From contig JBGATH010000010.1 of the NCBI GenBank assembly GCA_044229235.1, forward strand, positions 1 to 64,000: DNA of 64,000 nucleotides, in the 5' to 3' direction. How positions within the stretch are numbered: position 1 is the stretch's first letter; each line of letters begins with the position of its first letter. Position numbers and translations under genes: made by a program. The stretch is from UKL13-2 sp044229235. GTDB taxonomy: Bacteria; Pseudomonadota; Gammaproteobacteria; Burkholderiales; Usitatibacteraceae. The notes under the pieces are model-generated. The model ran no database searches and was not told where the DNA came from. It saw only the letters and a list, made by a program, of their open reading frames with translations. Shown piece by piece: positions 45,672 to 54,159 of this stretch.

Positions 45672-48380
45672 TCAGGGCAGCGGTGCGCGGAACACGCTAC
45701 GGCCGTGGGTGAATGCGTAAATGTAGCGCGGTGCGGTGTTCTTGATCACCAGCGCTTCGACGATCACATTTGCAAAGCCGGTGTTCTCACGCGCCCAGTT
45801 GGCACCGCCGTCCAGCGAGACAAACACGCCGATATCGGTACCCACATAGAGCCGCTGGGTGTTGGCCGGGTCGACGACAATGGTGTGAACCGGTACGTCC
45901 GGGATGCCGGTGGCACCCGCGCCGTCAATGTTCGTCCAGGTTGCGCCGAAGTCTGTCGATTTGAAGACGTGCCCGCTGCCGGTCGCGTCATTGAACGTCG
46001 AGATCGTGGCGTACACGGTGCTGGCGCTGACCGGGTCAGGTGTGACCCATGAAACGTAGTTAATGCCGGGGCGCGGCTTGCTGCCGGTCCACACGGTGGC
46101 CGAGGTGGCCGTGGTGCCGGCACCAGTGGTGTACACCACGCCGGAAATCGCAGCGTTGCCGGTGATCGCCTGGGTGCCGGCATAGACGCGATCGCTGGAC
46201 AGCGGTGATACGGCCACCGCACTCACGCGTGCGCTCAGAAACTGGCTCGCGTTGATCCAGATGTTGCCGACGGTCGGATTAGCGGTGGCCTGTGCGGTCC
46301 GCCACAGGCGCGCGCCACCCGTCCACATCCGTGCAGCATTACCTGGGTCTTGCGCAAACGGTGCAATGAACAGGAAGTTGCCGCTGGCTTCAGTAATGCC
46401 GCTGGTGAAGGCGGAAAAGCTGGAGCCGCCATTGAGGCTGCGTCGCATCGAACTGTTGGTGTTTTCGGCCCACAGCATGCTGGTGTTGGCCGGGTTTACA
46501 GCCACGTAGCCGCCGTCGCCACCAAGGATCGTCTGCCAGGCGTTAGGTGAGCCGGTCACACCGCGAAGCGTGCCGTTGTCCTGTGTACCGCCGATAAACG
46601 TGTCACCGTCGGGGTACACCGCACCATGGTAGAACTGCGTTACTTGGTAGCCGTTGTTCTTTTCGCCCCACGCAAGGCCACCCGGCGCGGTATTGCCGCA
46701 TACCGGCGAGGTGGGCGTGATCGGGTTCGGCGACAAGGCGACCGGCGCGCGGGCGTCATTGGTATAGAACACACCACCGTCGCTGCCATTGAACATGATT
46801 TTGTTGGTCGTACCGTTGTATTGCGGATGGAACACGATGGCATGGTTGTCGGCGTGCGCATACTCCGGGTCCACGCCGCGCGTGAACCACCAATGCGAAG
46901 CCTGTCCCCAATTCTGTCCGCCGTCATTGGAACGGAACAGGTCGATGCCGCCGGCCCAGACTATGTTCGCATCGGCTGGATCGACGGCCAATGCATTGTC
47001 GTACCAGCCCTGGTTCAGAAATTGTGTGGTTCCAAAGCCACAATCCGCCAGAACTCCGTATACGGGGTTGGACAGCAGCAGTGTGTTCAGCTTGTTGGGG
47101 CTGGTGTTGGAGACTTGCGTGTTCCAGCTGCCGCTGGAGCCCGAGGTGGTTGAGCGGTAAACCGCCAGCAGACCGTTGTTGTAATTGCCGGTCTGATTGC
47201 TGGCAGACATGGCATAGATGATGTTCTGGTTGGACGGGGCGATGGCAAGCGAGGTGCGCCCCATGTTGGCCGGTGCGTGGACGGAAGTCCACGTTTGTGT
47301 GCTTGACGTATCGAGCGCGCGGTAGATGGCACCTTGGGTAAACGTGCCGCAGGCAGCAAACACCATGGCCAATGCCCGGTCTGTCTGGATTGCCATGTCC
47401 ATGCAACCATTTTTTGCGGTGGCATCCAGGACCTTGGTCCAGGAGCCGCCGGCGTCGAGGCTGCGGAAGACGCCCGTGCGCGTGGCGGCGTAGAGTCGCT
47501 GGCTGGAGCCGCGCGACATGACGATTTTTTGCACGTAGAAGAAATCGGAATTGGCGGTACTCGCCAGTTGCGACCAGGTCTCGCCACCGTCGGTCGACTT
47601 CAGGATGCCGGCGCCGCGTACCGCATCACCGTTGAAGAATCCCTCGCCGGTGCCGGCGTACAGAATGTCCGGATTGCGTGGATCCAACATCATCGAATTG
47701 ACGGCTATGTTCACCAGCAGGTCCGCCTTCGGGGACCAGGAGGCGCCGCCGTCGGTTGATTTCCAGATGCCGCCTGCAACACCGCCGATCCACATGGTCG
47801 TCGACCTTGTAGGATGGATCAGAATCGCCCGCGTGCGACCGCCGATGTTGCCGGGCCCCATCGCGGTCCATGCACCGCCGAAGCCGGCGCTGACAGGCGA
47901 CGCGACACCGCCGGGACCACCGGTCGGGATCTGCGGGGTGGTGTCGGAAACGAACCGGCTCTGGAAGGTCGAGTAGACCGGCATTGTCGCCGCCTGGTCC
48001 AGCGCTTCCGTGTAGTCAGAAGGGCCGATCGTGGTGTTCGAACTCGCGGAGAGGCGCTTTTCCAGGAAGTGGGTCAACGCACCTTGCGGCTGGTCGAATG
48101 CTGCTGAGGCGTTGCGGTTACCCCACGCGTCTTGCCACTGTGCCACCATGCCCATGCGCTCCAGCAACGGTTTCCTGTTCTTCTTGGCTTCAATCCGCTT
48201 CATGAGGCCGGCGATGCGCTCGTCAAGCCGCGTGCTGTCGGCGGCAACCTGCTGGCTGTCTACCAGCTGGGGCATGGACTCCAGGATCGGTTCGGCGGTG
48301 TTTGAACCTGTTTGCGCGCAGCCGGCCACCGCGATCGCGATTGCCGCATACGCTCCCAACTTGAATCTATTCTGCTTCAT
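45672..48380 (-). CDS. Exported BNR/sortilin-like repeat lipoprotein
   Basis: The 902-residue protein has a lipobox (AVAGC, Cys21), so it is a membrane-anchored lipoprotein. From about residue 140 on it carries Asp-box (BNR) repeats of the form S-x-DGG-x-x-W, for example STDGGASWS, STDGGETWS, SLDAGGSWT, SNDGGQNWG, STDFGATWT and SLDGGANWA, which build a beta-propeller as in VPS10/sortilin and sialidase-like proteins. No sialidase catalytic residues were identified. GGGAGATGCTC precedes the ATG. It is the last gene of a likely operon with the LTXXQ-like and PEP-CTERM genes. Confidence 0.83.
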   Translation of the reverse strand: MKQNRFKLGAYAAIAIAVAGCAQTGSNTAEPILESMPQLVDSQQVAADSTRLDERIAGLMKRIEAKKNRKPLLERMGMVAQWQDAWGNRNASAAFDQPQGALTHFLEKRLSASSNTTIGPSDYTEALDQAATMPVYSTFQSRFVSDTTPQIPTGGPGGVASPVSAGFGGAWTAMGPGNIGGRTRAILIHPTRSTTMWIGGVAGGIWKSTDGGASWSPKADLLVNIAVNSMMLDPRNPDILYAGTGEGFFNGDAVRGAGILKSTDGGETWSQLASTANSDFFYVQKIVMSRGSSQRLYAATRTGVFRSLDAGGSWTKVLDATAKNGCMDMAIQTDRALAMVFAACGTFTQGAIYRALDTSSTQTWTSVHAPANMGRTSLAIAPSNQNIIYAMSASNQTGNYNNGLLAVYRSTTSGSSGSWNTQVSNTSPNKLNTLLLSNPVYGVLADCGFGTTQFLNQGWYDNALAVDPADANIVWAGGIDLFRSNDGGQNWGQASHWWFTRGVDPEYAHADNHAIVFHPQYNGTTNKIMFNGSDGGVFYTNDARAPVALSPNPITPTSPVCGNTAPGGLAWGEKNNGYQVTQFYHGAVYPDGDTFIGGTQDNGTLRGVTGSPNAWQTILGGDGGYVAVNPANTSMLWAENTNSSMRRSLNGGSSFSAFTSGITEASGNFLFIAPFAQDPGNAARMWTGGARLWRTAQATANPTVGNIWINASQFLSARVSAVAVSPLSSDRVYAGTQAITGNAAISGVVYTTGAGTTATSATVWTGSKPRPGINYVSWVTPDPVSASTVYATISTFNDATGSGHVFKSTDFGATWTNIDGAGATGIPDVPVHTIVVDPANTQRLYVGTDIGVFVSLDGGANWARENTGFANVIVEALVIKNTAPRYIYAFTHGRSVFRAPLP

Positions 48381-48447
48381 GAGCATCTCCCTGGGACGTC
48401 GATTGATTCGGTCAAAGTTGCTATACCAACTGAGGTACTGCGGCGTT

Positions 48448-49071
48448 TCACGGCACTGCGGGTTTGCCTTGCTGTGCGGGCGCCGGGCCCGAACGGATCG
48501 ATTGCGTGGCGGGCCGGCAACCGGGTAGCGGTGGCTGGCTGGCGCGCACATATGTAAATTCCACTTCCAACTTGCCTCCAGGCATGCCCGAAGGCGGCCC
48601 GGTCATCGCGCCTGGCATCAGGCCGGCCGCCTGCGCAGACTGCACAATGGGCATTAGCGCATAGGCCTCTTCAAGTGCGGCCAGTTTTGAAAGCTGTGGC
48701 GGCGTGAGAATGGCGCGAGACTCCTGCAACAACTGTTGCTGTCGTGCTTTCGACTTTTCGCACACCACCGTCAGCTCTGCATCCGAGCGGTTACTTTGTG
48801 CGGCGTCAGGTGGCGTGCGCTTTGCATCGAGCGCCTGCCGGGTTTCAAGCTCCTTCGCACGTACCCCGGCCATAGCGAGATACGACTGCCAGGACGCCTG
48901 GAGCGTGTTCAACGTACGCGCCTGTTCAGTGGATAGGTCGAGGTAGTGAAAGGCATCACGCGCTAGCAAACGGTTGGGGATCCCGGTTTCCGGTGTGTTG
49001 CTGAAAACCACCCCGGGCAGCAGCAGCGCCAATAGCCAGTGCGCTCTGCCACTCCCGCCCAAGTCAGGCAA
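48448..49071 (-). CDS. Exported LTXXQ-like helical protein
   Basis: The 207-residue protein has a hydrophobic N-terminus, probably a signal peptide (about 8-25), and a helical part with LSTEQARTLNTLQASW and LTPPQLSKLAALEEA, similar in style to the LTXXQ repeats of Spy/CpxP-type periplasmic chaperones. The similarity is weak. The C-terminal 50 residues are Pro- and Gly-rich. The start is a TTG with poor spacing to AGGGG, so the true N-terminus may differ. It lies 23 bases after the PEP-CTERM gene and 67 before the BNR lipoprotein. Confidence 0.55.
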   Translation of the reverse strand: MPDLGGSGRAHWLLALLLPGVVFSNTPETGIPNRLLARDAFHYLDLSTEQARTLNTLQASWQSYLAMAGVRAKELETRQALDAKRTPPDAAQSNRSDAELTVVCEKSKARQQQLLQESRAILTPPQLSKLAALEEAYALMPIVQSAQAAGLMPGAMTGPPSGMPGGKLEVEFTYVRASQPPLPGCRPATQSIRSGPAPAQQGKPAVP

Positions 49072-49094
49072 CCCCTGATTGCCCGCTGCGACTG

Positions 49095-49784
49095 TCAGCG
49101 CGTGGCGCGGTCGTCGCGGCGGCGGCGGATTGCCAGGAATGCCAGCGGGCCGAGCAGCAATAGTGTGGTGGACGGTTCCGGCACGGTTGCCGCGCTCAGT
49201 TGATTGATGCCGGCGCCGTCACCGAAGCCGTCGAATTCCAGACGGCTGATGTTGGCGGTATCGCTGATGATGCCTGCGAAGACGGCGGATCCGTCACCGT
49301 TGCCGTTGTTGGCACCGCTGACATTGAAGAAGCCAAGCAGGATATTCGAGGCGTCATAGGCGCGGATCGAACCCGAGAATGTGCCGAAGCCCATGCTTTG
49401 GATTTGGGCGCCGGCGGATAGCACGGGATTCAGGAAGTCGATGCGAAACAGGCCGGAGTTCGGGTTGAACGCGTTGATATCGAACAGCGAAATGACCCAA
49501 TCGGCCGGGTTGAAGTCGCCGTTGAAGGTCGACGCATTGAACAGGGTGAAGGCGTTGGAGCCGCTGACGCTGACATCGCCCTGTGTAAAGCTCGAACCCA
49601 AGTCCGTCAGGTCAGCCGGTGCCGGGGCGCCCCAGTTCACGGTGTAGCCCGGGCCGATGGCGGCGCGGCTGCTGGTAAGCATGACGCCGGCATACGCGGC
49701 CTGTGATGTTGCCGCCATCGCCAGCGCTGCGAACGCCAGCGACTGCAAGAGCTTGGTGGACCAGTTACCGAATCTTTTGCTCAT
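49095..49784 (-). CDS. PEP-CTERM sorting domain protein
   Basis: The 229-residue protein has a signal peptide (about 1-33, ending AYA-GV) and a C-terminal VPEPSTTLLLLGPLAFLA followed by RRRRDDRATR, the PEP-CTERM signal for exosortase processing. The central part is Asn/Ser/Gly-rich beta sequence typical of exported adhesin-like members. AGGGAG precedes the ATG at 49784. A sigma-54-like promoter about 174 bases upstream and the shared TGTCGG-N5-TTTACA motif suggest co-regulation with the PEP-CTERM gene at 28.2 kb. Confidence 0.88.
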   Translation of the reverse strand: MSKRFGNWSTKLLQSLAFAALAMAATSQAAYAGVMLTSSRAAIGPGYTVNWGAPAPADLTDLGSSFTQGDVSVSGSNAFTLFNASTFNGDFNPADWVISLFDINAFNPNSGLFRIDFLNPVLSAGAQIQSMGFGTFSGSIRAYDASNILLGFFNVSGANNGNGDGSAVFAGIISDTANISRLEFDGFGDGAGINQLSAATVPEPSTTLLLLGPLAFLAIRRRRDDRATR

Positions 49785-49957
49785 TTTCTGTCTCCCTGAA
49801 TTTCTTGTCACCCGGCAGTTGCCGGGGCCCGTTCGCTTCGTTCGCGTCTTGATGGAGGGAGATGTGTCGGTGACCGCACCCACAGATGAGTCGTGGTGGC
49901 AGTCATCGGGTGAAACTAAAATCCATCCCCTCGCTTTGCAGCGATGGGAACTGAATG

Positions 49958-49973
49958 AGCACGAACCGTGCCT
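49958..49973 (-). promoter_or_regulatory. Sigma-54-like promoter of the PEP-CTERM operon
   Basis: On the minus strand AGGCACG-GTTC-GTGCT keeps the essential GG and GC of -24/-12 at the correct 12-base distance, with one mismatch in each half compared with TGGCACG-N4-TTGCT. It is weaker than the 28-kb promoter. The predicted leader is about 160 bases. Confidence 0.5.
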
Positions 49974-50047
49974 GTTTGGAAGTCGCGTTTGAAAACAGGG
50001 CAGTAGCACTTTTGTGCGGTCGCAGCAATTCTGGAATCGTCAAATTT

Positions 50048-50064
50048 TGTAAAATTTACCGACA
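50048..50064 (-). promoter_or_regulatory. TGTCGG-N5-TTTACA motif, second copy
   Basis: On the minus strand TGTCGG-TAAAT-TTTACA matches the 27999-28015 site with the same 5-base gap. It is 74 bases upstream of the sigma-54-like promoter, a typical distance for an enhancer-binding protein. The rest of the spacer 49785-50130 holds no recognised gene. Confidence 0.5.
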
Positions 50065-50130
50065 ATCAAGAAATTAAGGTTACCCCGCCGGGGCGCGTGA
50101 GCCAGGCTTCCTGGCGGGGAACGGGCGGCT

Positions 50131-53100
50131 TCAATGAAAGTCCCGCGAACTGAAATCGAGCTCGGACAACATGTCTGTCTGGTCGATGAGCCGCCCGGCG
50201 ATGAGGTGCACGACTTCCCCCTGCCGCTCGACGCGCCCGGCCACGCAGAGCATTTTGGAAAACACCAGTTCCTTGCGCTGGCGCTCGGCCACGTGCGACC
50301 ACACCACCACATTCACGTAGCCGGTCTCGTCTTCCAGCGTGACAAAGGTGGTGCCCTTGGCGGTGGCGGGCCGCTGCCGGCAGGTGACGAGGCCGCTGGC
50401 GCGGATCAGCTGGCCGTGGCGCGCGTTGCGCACGTCGTCGGCGGAACTGATGCGGATTTTTTTCAGATCCGGTCGCAACAGCGCCATCGGGTGGCGCCGC
50501 AGCGTGAGGCCGGTGGTGCGAAAGTCGGCGAAGATGTCCTCGACTTCGGTGGGCGGCAGCAGCGTCGCTTCATCCGGGTCGGCGGGCGCCATGAACAGCC
50601 TGGTGTCGCGCTCAAGCCCCAGCGCCTCCCACAGCGCCTCGCGGCGGTTGCCGGTGAGGGTGGCCAGCGCATCGGCGGCGGCGAGCGCGGTGATATCGCT
50701 GTCCGACAGTTCCGCGCGGCGCTGCAGGTCGGCCACGTCGTCGAAGTGATGCAGGGCGCGCGCCGCGACCACGCGCCGCGCATCGCTTTCCTTGAGTCCC
50801 GCGATCATGCGCAGGCCCAGCCGTATGCCTGGCTGCACGTCTGGCTTGCCGGGCGGCCCCTCCAGCGTGCAATCCCAGTCGCTTACCGTTACGTCCACCG
50901 GCAGCACGCTGACGTTGTGCCGCTGCACGTCCTGCACCAGCTGCGAAGGCGAATAAAACCCCAGCGGCTGCGCGTTCAGCAGGCCACAGGTGAAGGCCGC
51001 CGGATGGTGGCACTTCAGCCAGCACGACACGTACACCAGCAGCGCGAAGCTGGCCGCGTGCGACTCGGGAAAACCATACTCGCCGAAGCCCTGCATTTGC
51101 CGGTAGATGGCCTCGGCAAACGCGGGCAGGTAGCCGCGTTCAAGCATGCCGTTGATGAGCTTTTCGCGAAACGGCTCCAGCCCGCCTTTGCGCTTCCACG
51201 CCGCCATGGCGCGGCGCAGGCGGTCGGCCTCGCCCGGCGTGAAGCCGGCCGCCACCACCGCGAGCTGCATCACCTGTTCCTGGAAGATGGAAACGCCCAG
51301 CGTGCGTTCCAGCACTTTCTTCACCGCCTCGGAGGGATAGTTCACCGGCTCCTCGCCGTTGCGGCGCTTCAGGTACGGATGCACCATGCCGCCCTGGATG
51401 GGGCCGGGACGGACGATGGCAACTTCGATGACGAGGTCGTAAAAACATTTCGGCTTCAATCGCGGCAGCATGCTCATCTGCGCGCGCGATTCGATCTGGA
51501 ACACACCCACCGTGTCGGCCTTCTGGATCATGCGATAGGTGGCCGCATCCTCTGCCGGTACATCCTGCAACGCGATGTCGCGCCCCTGCCAGCGTCCCAG
51601 CACATCCAGCGTCTTGCGGATCGCCGTGAGCATGCCCAGCGCCAGGATGTCCACCTTCAGCAGCCCGAGTTCGTCGAGGTCGTCCTTGTCCCACTGGATG
51701 ACGGTGCGGTTTTCCATCGCCGCGTTCTCGACCGGCACCAGGCGCGTGAGCTTGTCGCGGGCGATCACGAAGCCGCCCGAGTGCTGCGACAGGTGCCGCG
51801 GAAAACCGACCAGCGCATGGGTGAGCGTCAGCAGCGTGCGCATGTGGGCGTTGTCCGGGTCGAAGCCGGCCTCACGCAGGCGGTCGGCGGCGATGTTGCG
51901 GCCGTCCCACCAGACGATGGCCTTGGACAAGGCATCGACCTGCGAGAGCGTGAGGCCCAGCGCCTTGCCCACGTCGCGGATGGCGCCCTTGGGCCGGTAG
52001 GTGGAGACGGCGGCGGTGAGCGCGGTGCGGTCGCGGCCGTACTTGTTGTAGATGTACTGCATCACCTCCTCGCGCCGTTCGTGCTCGAAATCCACGTCGA
52101 TGTCGGGTGGCTCGTTGCGTTCCTTCGAGATGAAGCGCTCGAACAGCACCTGCATGCGCGAGGGATCGACCTCGGTGATGCCGAGGCAATAACACACCGC
52201 CGAGTTGGCCGCCGAGCCGCGGCCCTGGCAGAGGATGCGCTGGTCGCGCGCGAACTTCACCACGTCGTGGATGGTGAGGAAGTAGGCCTCGTACTGCAGT
52301 TCGGAAATGAGCGTGAGTTCTTTTTCCACCAGCGCACGCACATGTGCGGAGATGCCCTGCGGATAGCGGCGGTCGGCGCCTTCGTAAGTGAGCTTGCGCA
52401 AATAGCTCGCTGGCGTTTCACCCTCTGCCACCACTTCCTTCGGGTACTCGTAGCGCAGTTCGTCCAGCGAGAACGTGCAGCGCGCGGCGATGAGCAGGGT
52501 CTCGGTGAGCATCTCGGTCGAGTAGCGCCGCAGCAGCTTCGGGATCGGCTTGAGGTAGTGCTCGGCGTGGGCCAGCAGTTCGGTGCCGAGCTCGGCCACG
52601 GGCTTTTTCAGGCGGACGGCGGTGAGCACATCCTGCATCGGCTTGTCTTCTCGCAGCGCGAACAGTACCGGGTCGCAGGCGGCGACGGGCAATTCAAACT
52701 GTTCGGCCAGGTCCAGCAGCCGCGAGAGCGCGCCTTCCTCGTCGGCGCCGTAGCGATGCGCGGCGCCCAGCCAGCAGCGTTCGGGGAACATGCCGCTGAG
52801 GGTGGCGATGTTGTCTTCTGCGTGCGGGCGATGCACATGCGGCAGCAGCACGGCGAGGCAGTCGGGCAGATGGGTGAGGTCTGCCGTCATCAGTCGGTAT
52901 TTGCCCTTGGCCGTGCGCGAACGCGCCAGCGTGATGAGCTCGCACAGGTCGCCATAGCCGTTGCGGTTTTGCGCGACCAGCAGCAGCCGGTCGATGCCCG
53001 GCGCATCGTGCATGGCAAACTCCGCGCCAACGATGAGCTTGATGCCGCATTCCTTCGCCGCCACATGCGCGCGCACCATGCCCGAGACGGAACATTCGTC

Positions 53101-53223
53101 GGTGATGGCGATGGCGGTGTAGCCGAGCTTGGACGCCTGCGTGACCAGTTCCTCCGCGTGCGAGGCGCCGCGCAGGAAGGAAAAGTTGGTGAGGCAGTGG
53201 AGGAGGGCGGCGGAGATGCGCAT
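50131..53223 (-). CDS. dnaE2: Error-prone DNA polymerase DnaE2 (ImuC)
   Basis: The 1030-residue C-family polymerase performs mutagenic translesion synthesis with ImuA and ImuB. The N-terminal PHP domain (about 1-200) starts with LLHCLTNFSFLRGASH; catalytic Asp residues are in PPDIDVDFEHERREEV, and the finger, helix-hairpin-helix and C-terminal OB-fold regions follow. Length fits DnaE2 rather than the 1160-residue replicative DnaE. The ATG at 53223 aligns with the family. No ribosome-binding site is evident. Directly upstream is a diverged duplicate of its own 5' end. Confidence 0.93.
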   Translation of the reverse strand: MRISAALLHCLTNFSFLRGASHAEELVTQASKLGYTAIAITDECSVSGMVRAHVAAKECGIKLIVGAEFAMHDAPGIDRLLLVAQNRNGYGDLCELITLARSRTAKGKYRLMTADLTHLPDCLAVLLPHVHRPHAEDNIATLSGMFPERCWLGAAHRYGADEEGALSRLLDLAEQFELPVAACDPVLFALREDKPMQDVLTAVRLKKPVAELGTELLAHAEHYLKPIPKLLRRYSTEMLTETLLIAARCTFSLDELRYEYPKEVVAEGETPASYLRKLTYEGADRRYPQGISAHVRALVEKELTLISELQYEAYFLTIHDVVKFARDQRILCQGRGSAANSAVCYCLGITEVDPSRMQVLFERFISKERNEPPDIDVDFEHERREEVMQYIYNKYGRDRTALTAAVSTYRPKGAIRDVGKALGLTLSQVDALSKAIVWWDGRNIAADRLREAGFDPDNAHMRTLLTLTHALVGFPRHLSQHSGGFVIARDKLTRLVPVENAAMENRTVIQWDKDDLDELGLLKVDILALGMLTAIRKTLDVLGRWQGRDIALQDVPAEDAATYRMIQKADTVGVFQIESRAQMSMLPRLKPKCFYDLVIEVAIVRPGPIQGGMVHPYLKRRNGEEPVNYPSEAVKKVLERTLGVSIFQEQVMQLAVVAAGFTPGEADRLRRAMAAWKRKGGLEPFREKLINGMLERGYLPAFAEAIYRQMQGFGEYGFPESHAASFALLVYVSCWLKCHHPAAFTCGLLNAQPLGFYSPSQLVQDVQRHNVSVLPVDVTVSDWDCTLEGPPGKPDVQPGIRLGLRMIAGLKESDARRVVAARALHHFDDVADLQRRAELSDSDITALAAADALATLTGNRREALWEALGLERDTRLFMAPADPDEATLLPPTEVEDIFADFRTTGLTLRRHPMALLRPDLKKIRISSADDVRNARHGQLIRASGLVTCRQRPATAKGTTFVTLEDETGYVNVVVWSHVAERQRKELVFSKMLCVAGRVERQGEVVHLIAGRLIDQTDMLSELDFSSRDFH

Positions 53224-53448
53224 GATGGTTTGGGTGGCTTGGTTCAGGCCGGGAAATCCCCCTCGATCCCCCTTTAGGAAAGGGGGAGGTCTGCGTGTGC
53301 CAGCAGCTCCTCTGCGCATGAGGTGCCGCGCAGGAGGCTGAAGTTGGTGAGGCAGTGGAGGAGGGCGGCGGAGGTGCGCATGGTGGTTTGGGGCGTACTT
53401 TTGGCGCTGTAAATCCCCCTCGATCCCCCTTTAGAAAAGGGGGAAGTC
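53138..53448. repeat. Tandem duplication of dnaE2 5' end plus upstream palindrome
   Basis: Positions 53138-53290 (the first 28 or so codons of dnaE2 and the CCCCCTTTAGGAAAGGGGG element upstream) are repeated, diverged, at 53291-53448. The identical core GGTGAGGCAGTGGAGGAGGG lies at 53187 and 53345. Start codons are 158 bases apart. A further inverted element is at 53500-53540. Confidence 0.8.
53274..53381 (-). pseudogene. Truncated duplicate of the dnaE2 N-terminus
   Basis: This 35-codon frame starts MRTSAALLHCLTNFSLL and ends at a TAA inside the palindromic repeat. Its first 30 residues match DnaE2 residues 1-30 with seven substitutions (Ile3Thr, Phe16Leu, Ala20Thr, His22Cys, Val27Leu, Thr28Ala, Gln29His). 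It holds only the start of the PHP domain, so it cannot be a polymerase; it is a remnant of the tandem duplication. Whether it is translated is unknown. Confidence 0.75.
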
Positions 53449-53512
53449 CTGGTGAGACATCACGATTTTCCAATTGAGAGTCGCGCTCTCCAATGAACGT
53501 CCTCCCCCTTTT

Positions 53513-53983
53513 CTAAAGGGGGATCGAGGGGGATTTACGGTCGTTGATGACTTGATGAATCCGTTCCAACACCGACGATGTCTCTTTCAGCACTTGCAGG
53601 TTGTCAAAACGAATGACATCGATGCCTTGCGTCGTAAGCCATGTGGTACGTCGACCGTCCCGCGCCAACCCATCCGCATCAAAGTGCTGCCCCCCATCCA
53701 CTTCAACAGCCAGCCCGATCGACGGCGCATAAAAATCGAGGATGACTTCACCCACCGGCCGCTGGCGGAAAAACTGCACGCCGTCCATTTGCTTGCGGCG
53801 CAGGTGGAACCAGAGCAATTGCTCGGCATCGGTCATGCGAGCGCGAAGAGCGCGAGCTTTTTGTTTCAGGTCCGGGCGATATTGCAGTCTCTCCTGTTGC
53901 AGGCTGAGAAATCCCCAAAGCCTTGATGCATTGTCGATCACGACGGGCTTGCCCCCTTTAGGAAAGGGGGCGGTATCGTGCAT
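53513..53983 (-). CDS. DUF559 (Vsr-like endonuclease fold) protein
   Basis: The 156-residue protein has a DUF559 domain (about 35-145): RMTDAEQLLWFHLRRKQ, FRQRPVGEVILDFYAPSIGLAVEVDGGQH and GIDVIRFDN are typical. DUF559 relates to Vsr/restriction-endonuclease folds; its function is unknown. Asp83, Glu94 and Asp96 lie where metal ligands would be. The last seven residues (KSPSIPL) and the stop are encoded by a CCCCCTTTAG repeat. The start is uncertain because the N-terminus reads a tandemly repeated segment with no ribosome-binding site. It separates imuB from dnaE2. Confidence 0.7.
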   Translation of the reverse strand: MHDTAPFPKGGKPVVIDNASRLWGFLSLQQERLQYRPDLKQKARALRARMTDAEQLLWFHLRRKQMDGVQFFRQRPVGEVILDFYAPSIGLAVEVDGGQHFDADGLARDGRRTTWLTTQGIDVIRFDNLQVLKETSSVLERIHQVINDRKSPSIPL

Positions 53984-54096
53984 GGCTTGCGAGTTGTTGT
54001 TGCCGGAATGGGCTTCGGAAAATCCCCCAAGCCTTGTTTCATTGACGATCACGACGGGCTTGTCCCCTGTAGGAAAGGGGGCGGCATCGTGCATGG
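53918..54096. repeat. Tandem 111-base repeat with internal palindrome
   Basis: Two copies (about 53918-53985 and 54028-54096) share AGCCTTG-TT/AT-GCATTG-CGATCACGACGGGCTTG, CCCCTNTAGGAAAGGGGGCGG and ATCGTGCATGGC; they are 111 bases apart, so an upstream reading of the DUF559 frame repeats a 37-residue block (MHDAAPFPTGDKPVVI and MHDTAPFPKGGKPVVI). Confidence 0.75.
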
Positions 54097-54159
54097 CGCG
54101 AGAGGGAGTGCAGTGCTTCTGCATTGCCCGGCTGTACACCCACGAAAACCCCATGCCGC

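Noticed and set aside
49785..49946. Cyclic-di-GMP (GEMM) riboswitch in the long leader of the PEP-CTERM operon
   Set aside because: A GC-rich hairpin is present, but the conserved GEMM sequence blocks are missing.
50134..53277. A 1047-codon open frame on the plus strand opposite dnaE2
   Set aside because: It is the antisense reading of a GC-rich gene. Its sequence is His/Arg/Gln-rich without family features, whereas the minus strand gives a full DnaE2.
53138..53448. Frameshifted full-length second polymerase gene
   Set aside because: Only the first 30 codons are duplicated; the rest of the unit is the palindromic element, so it is a local tandem duplication.
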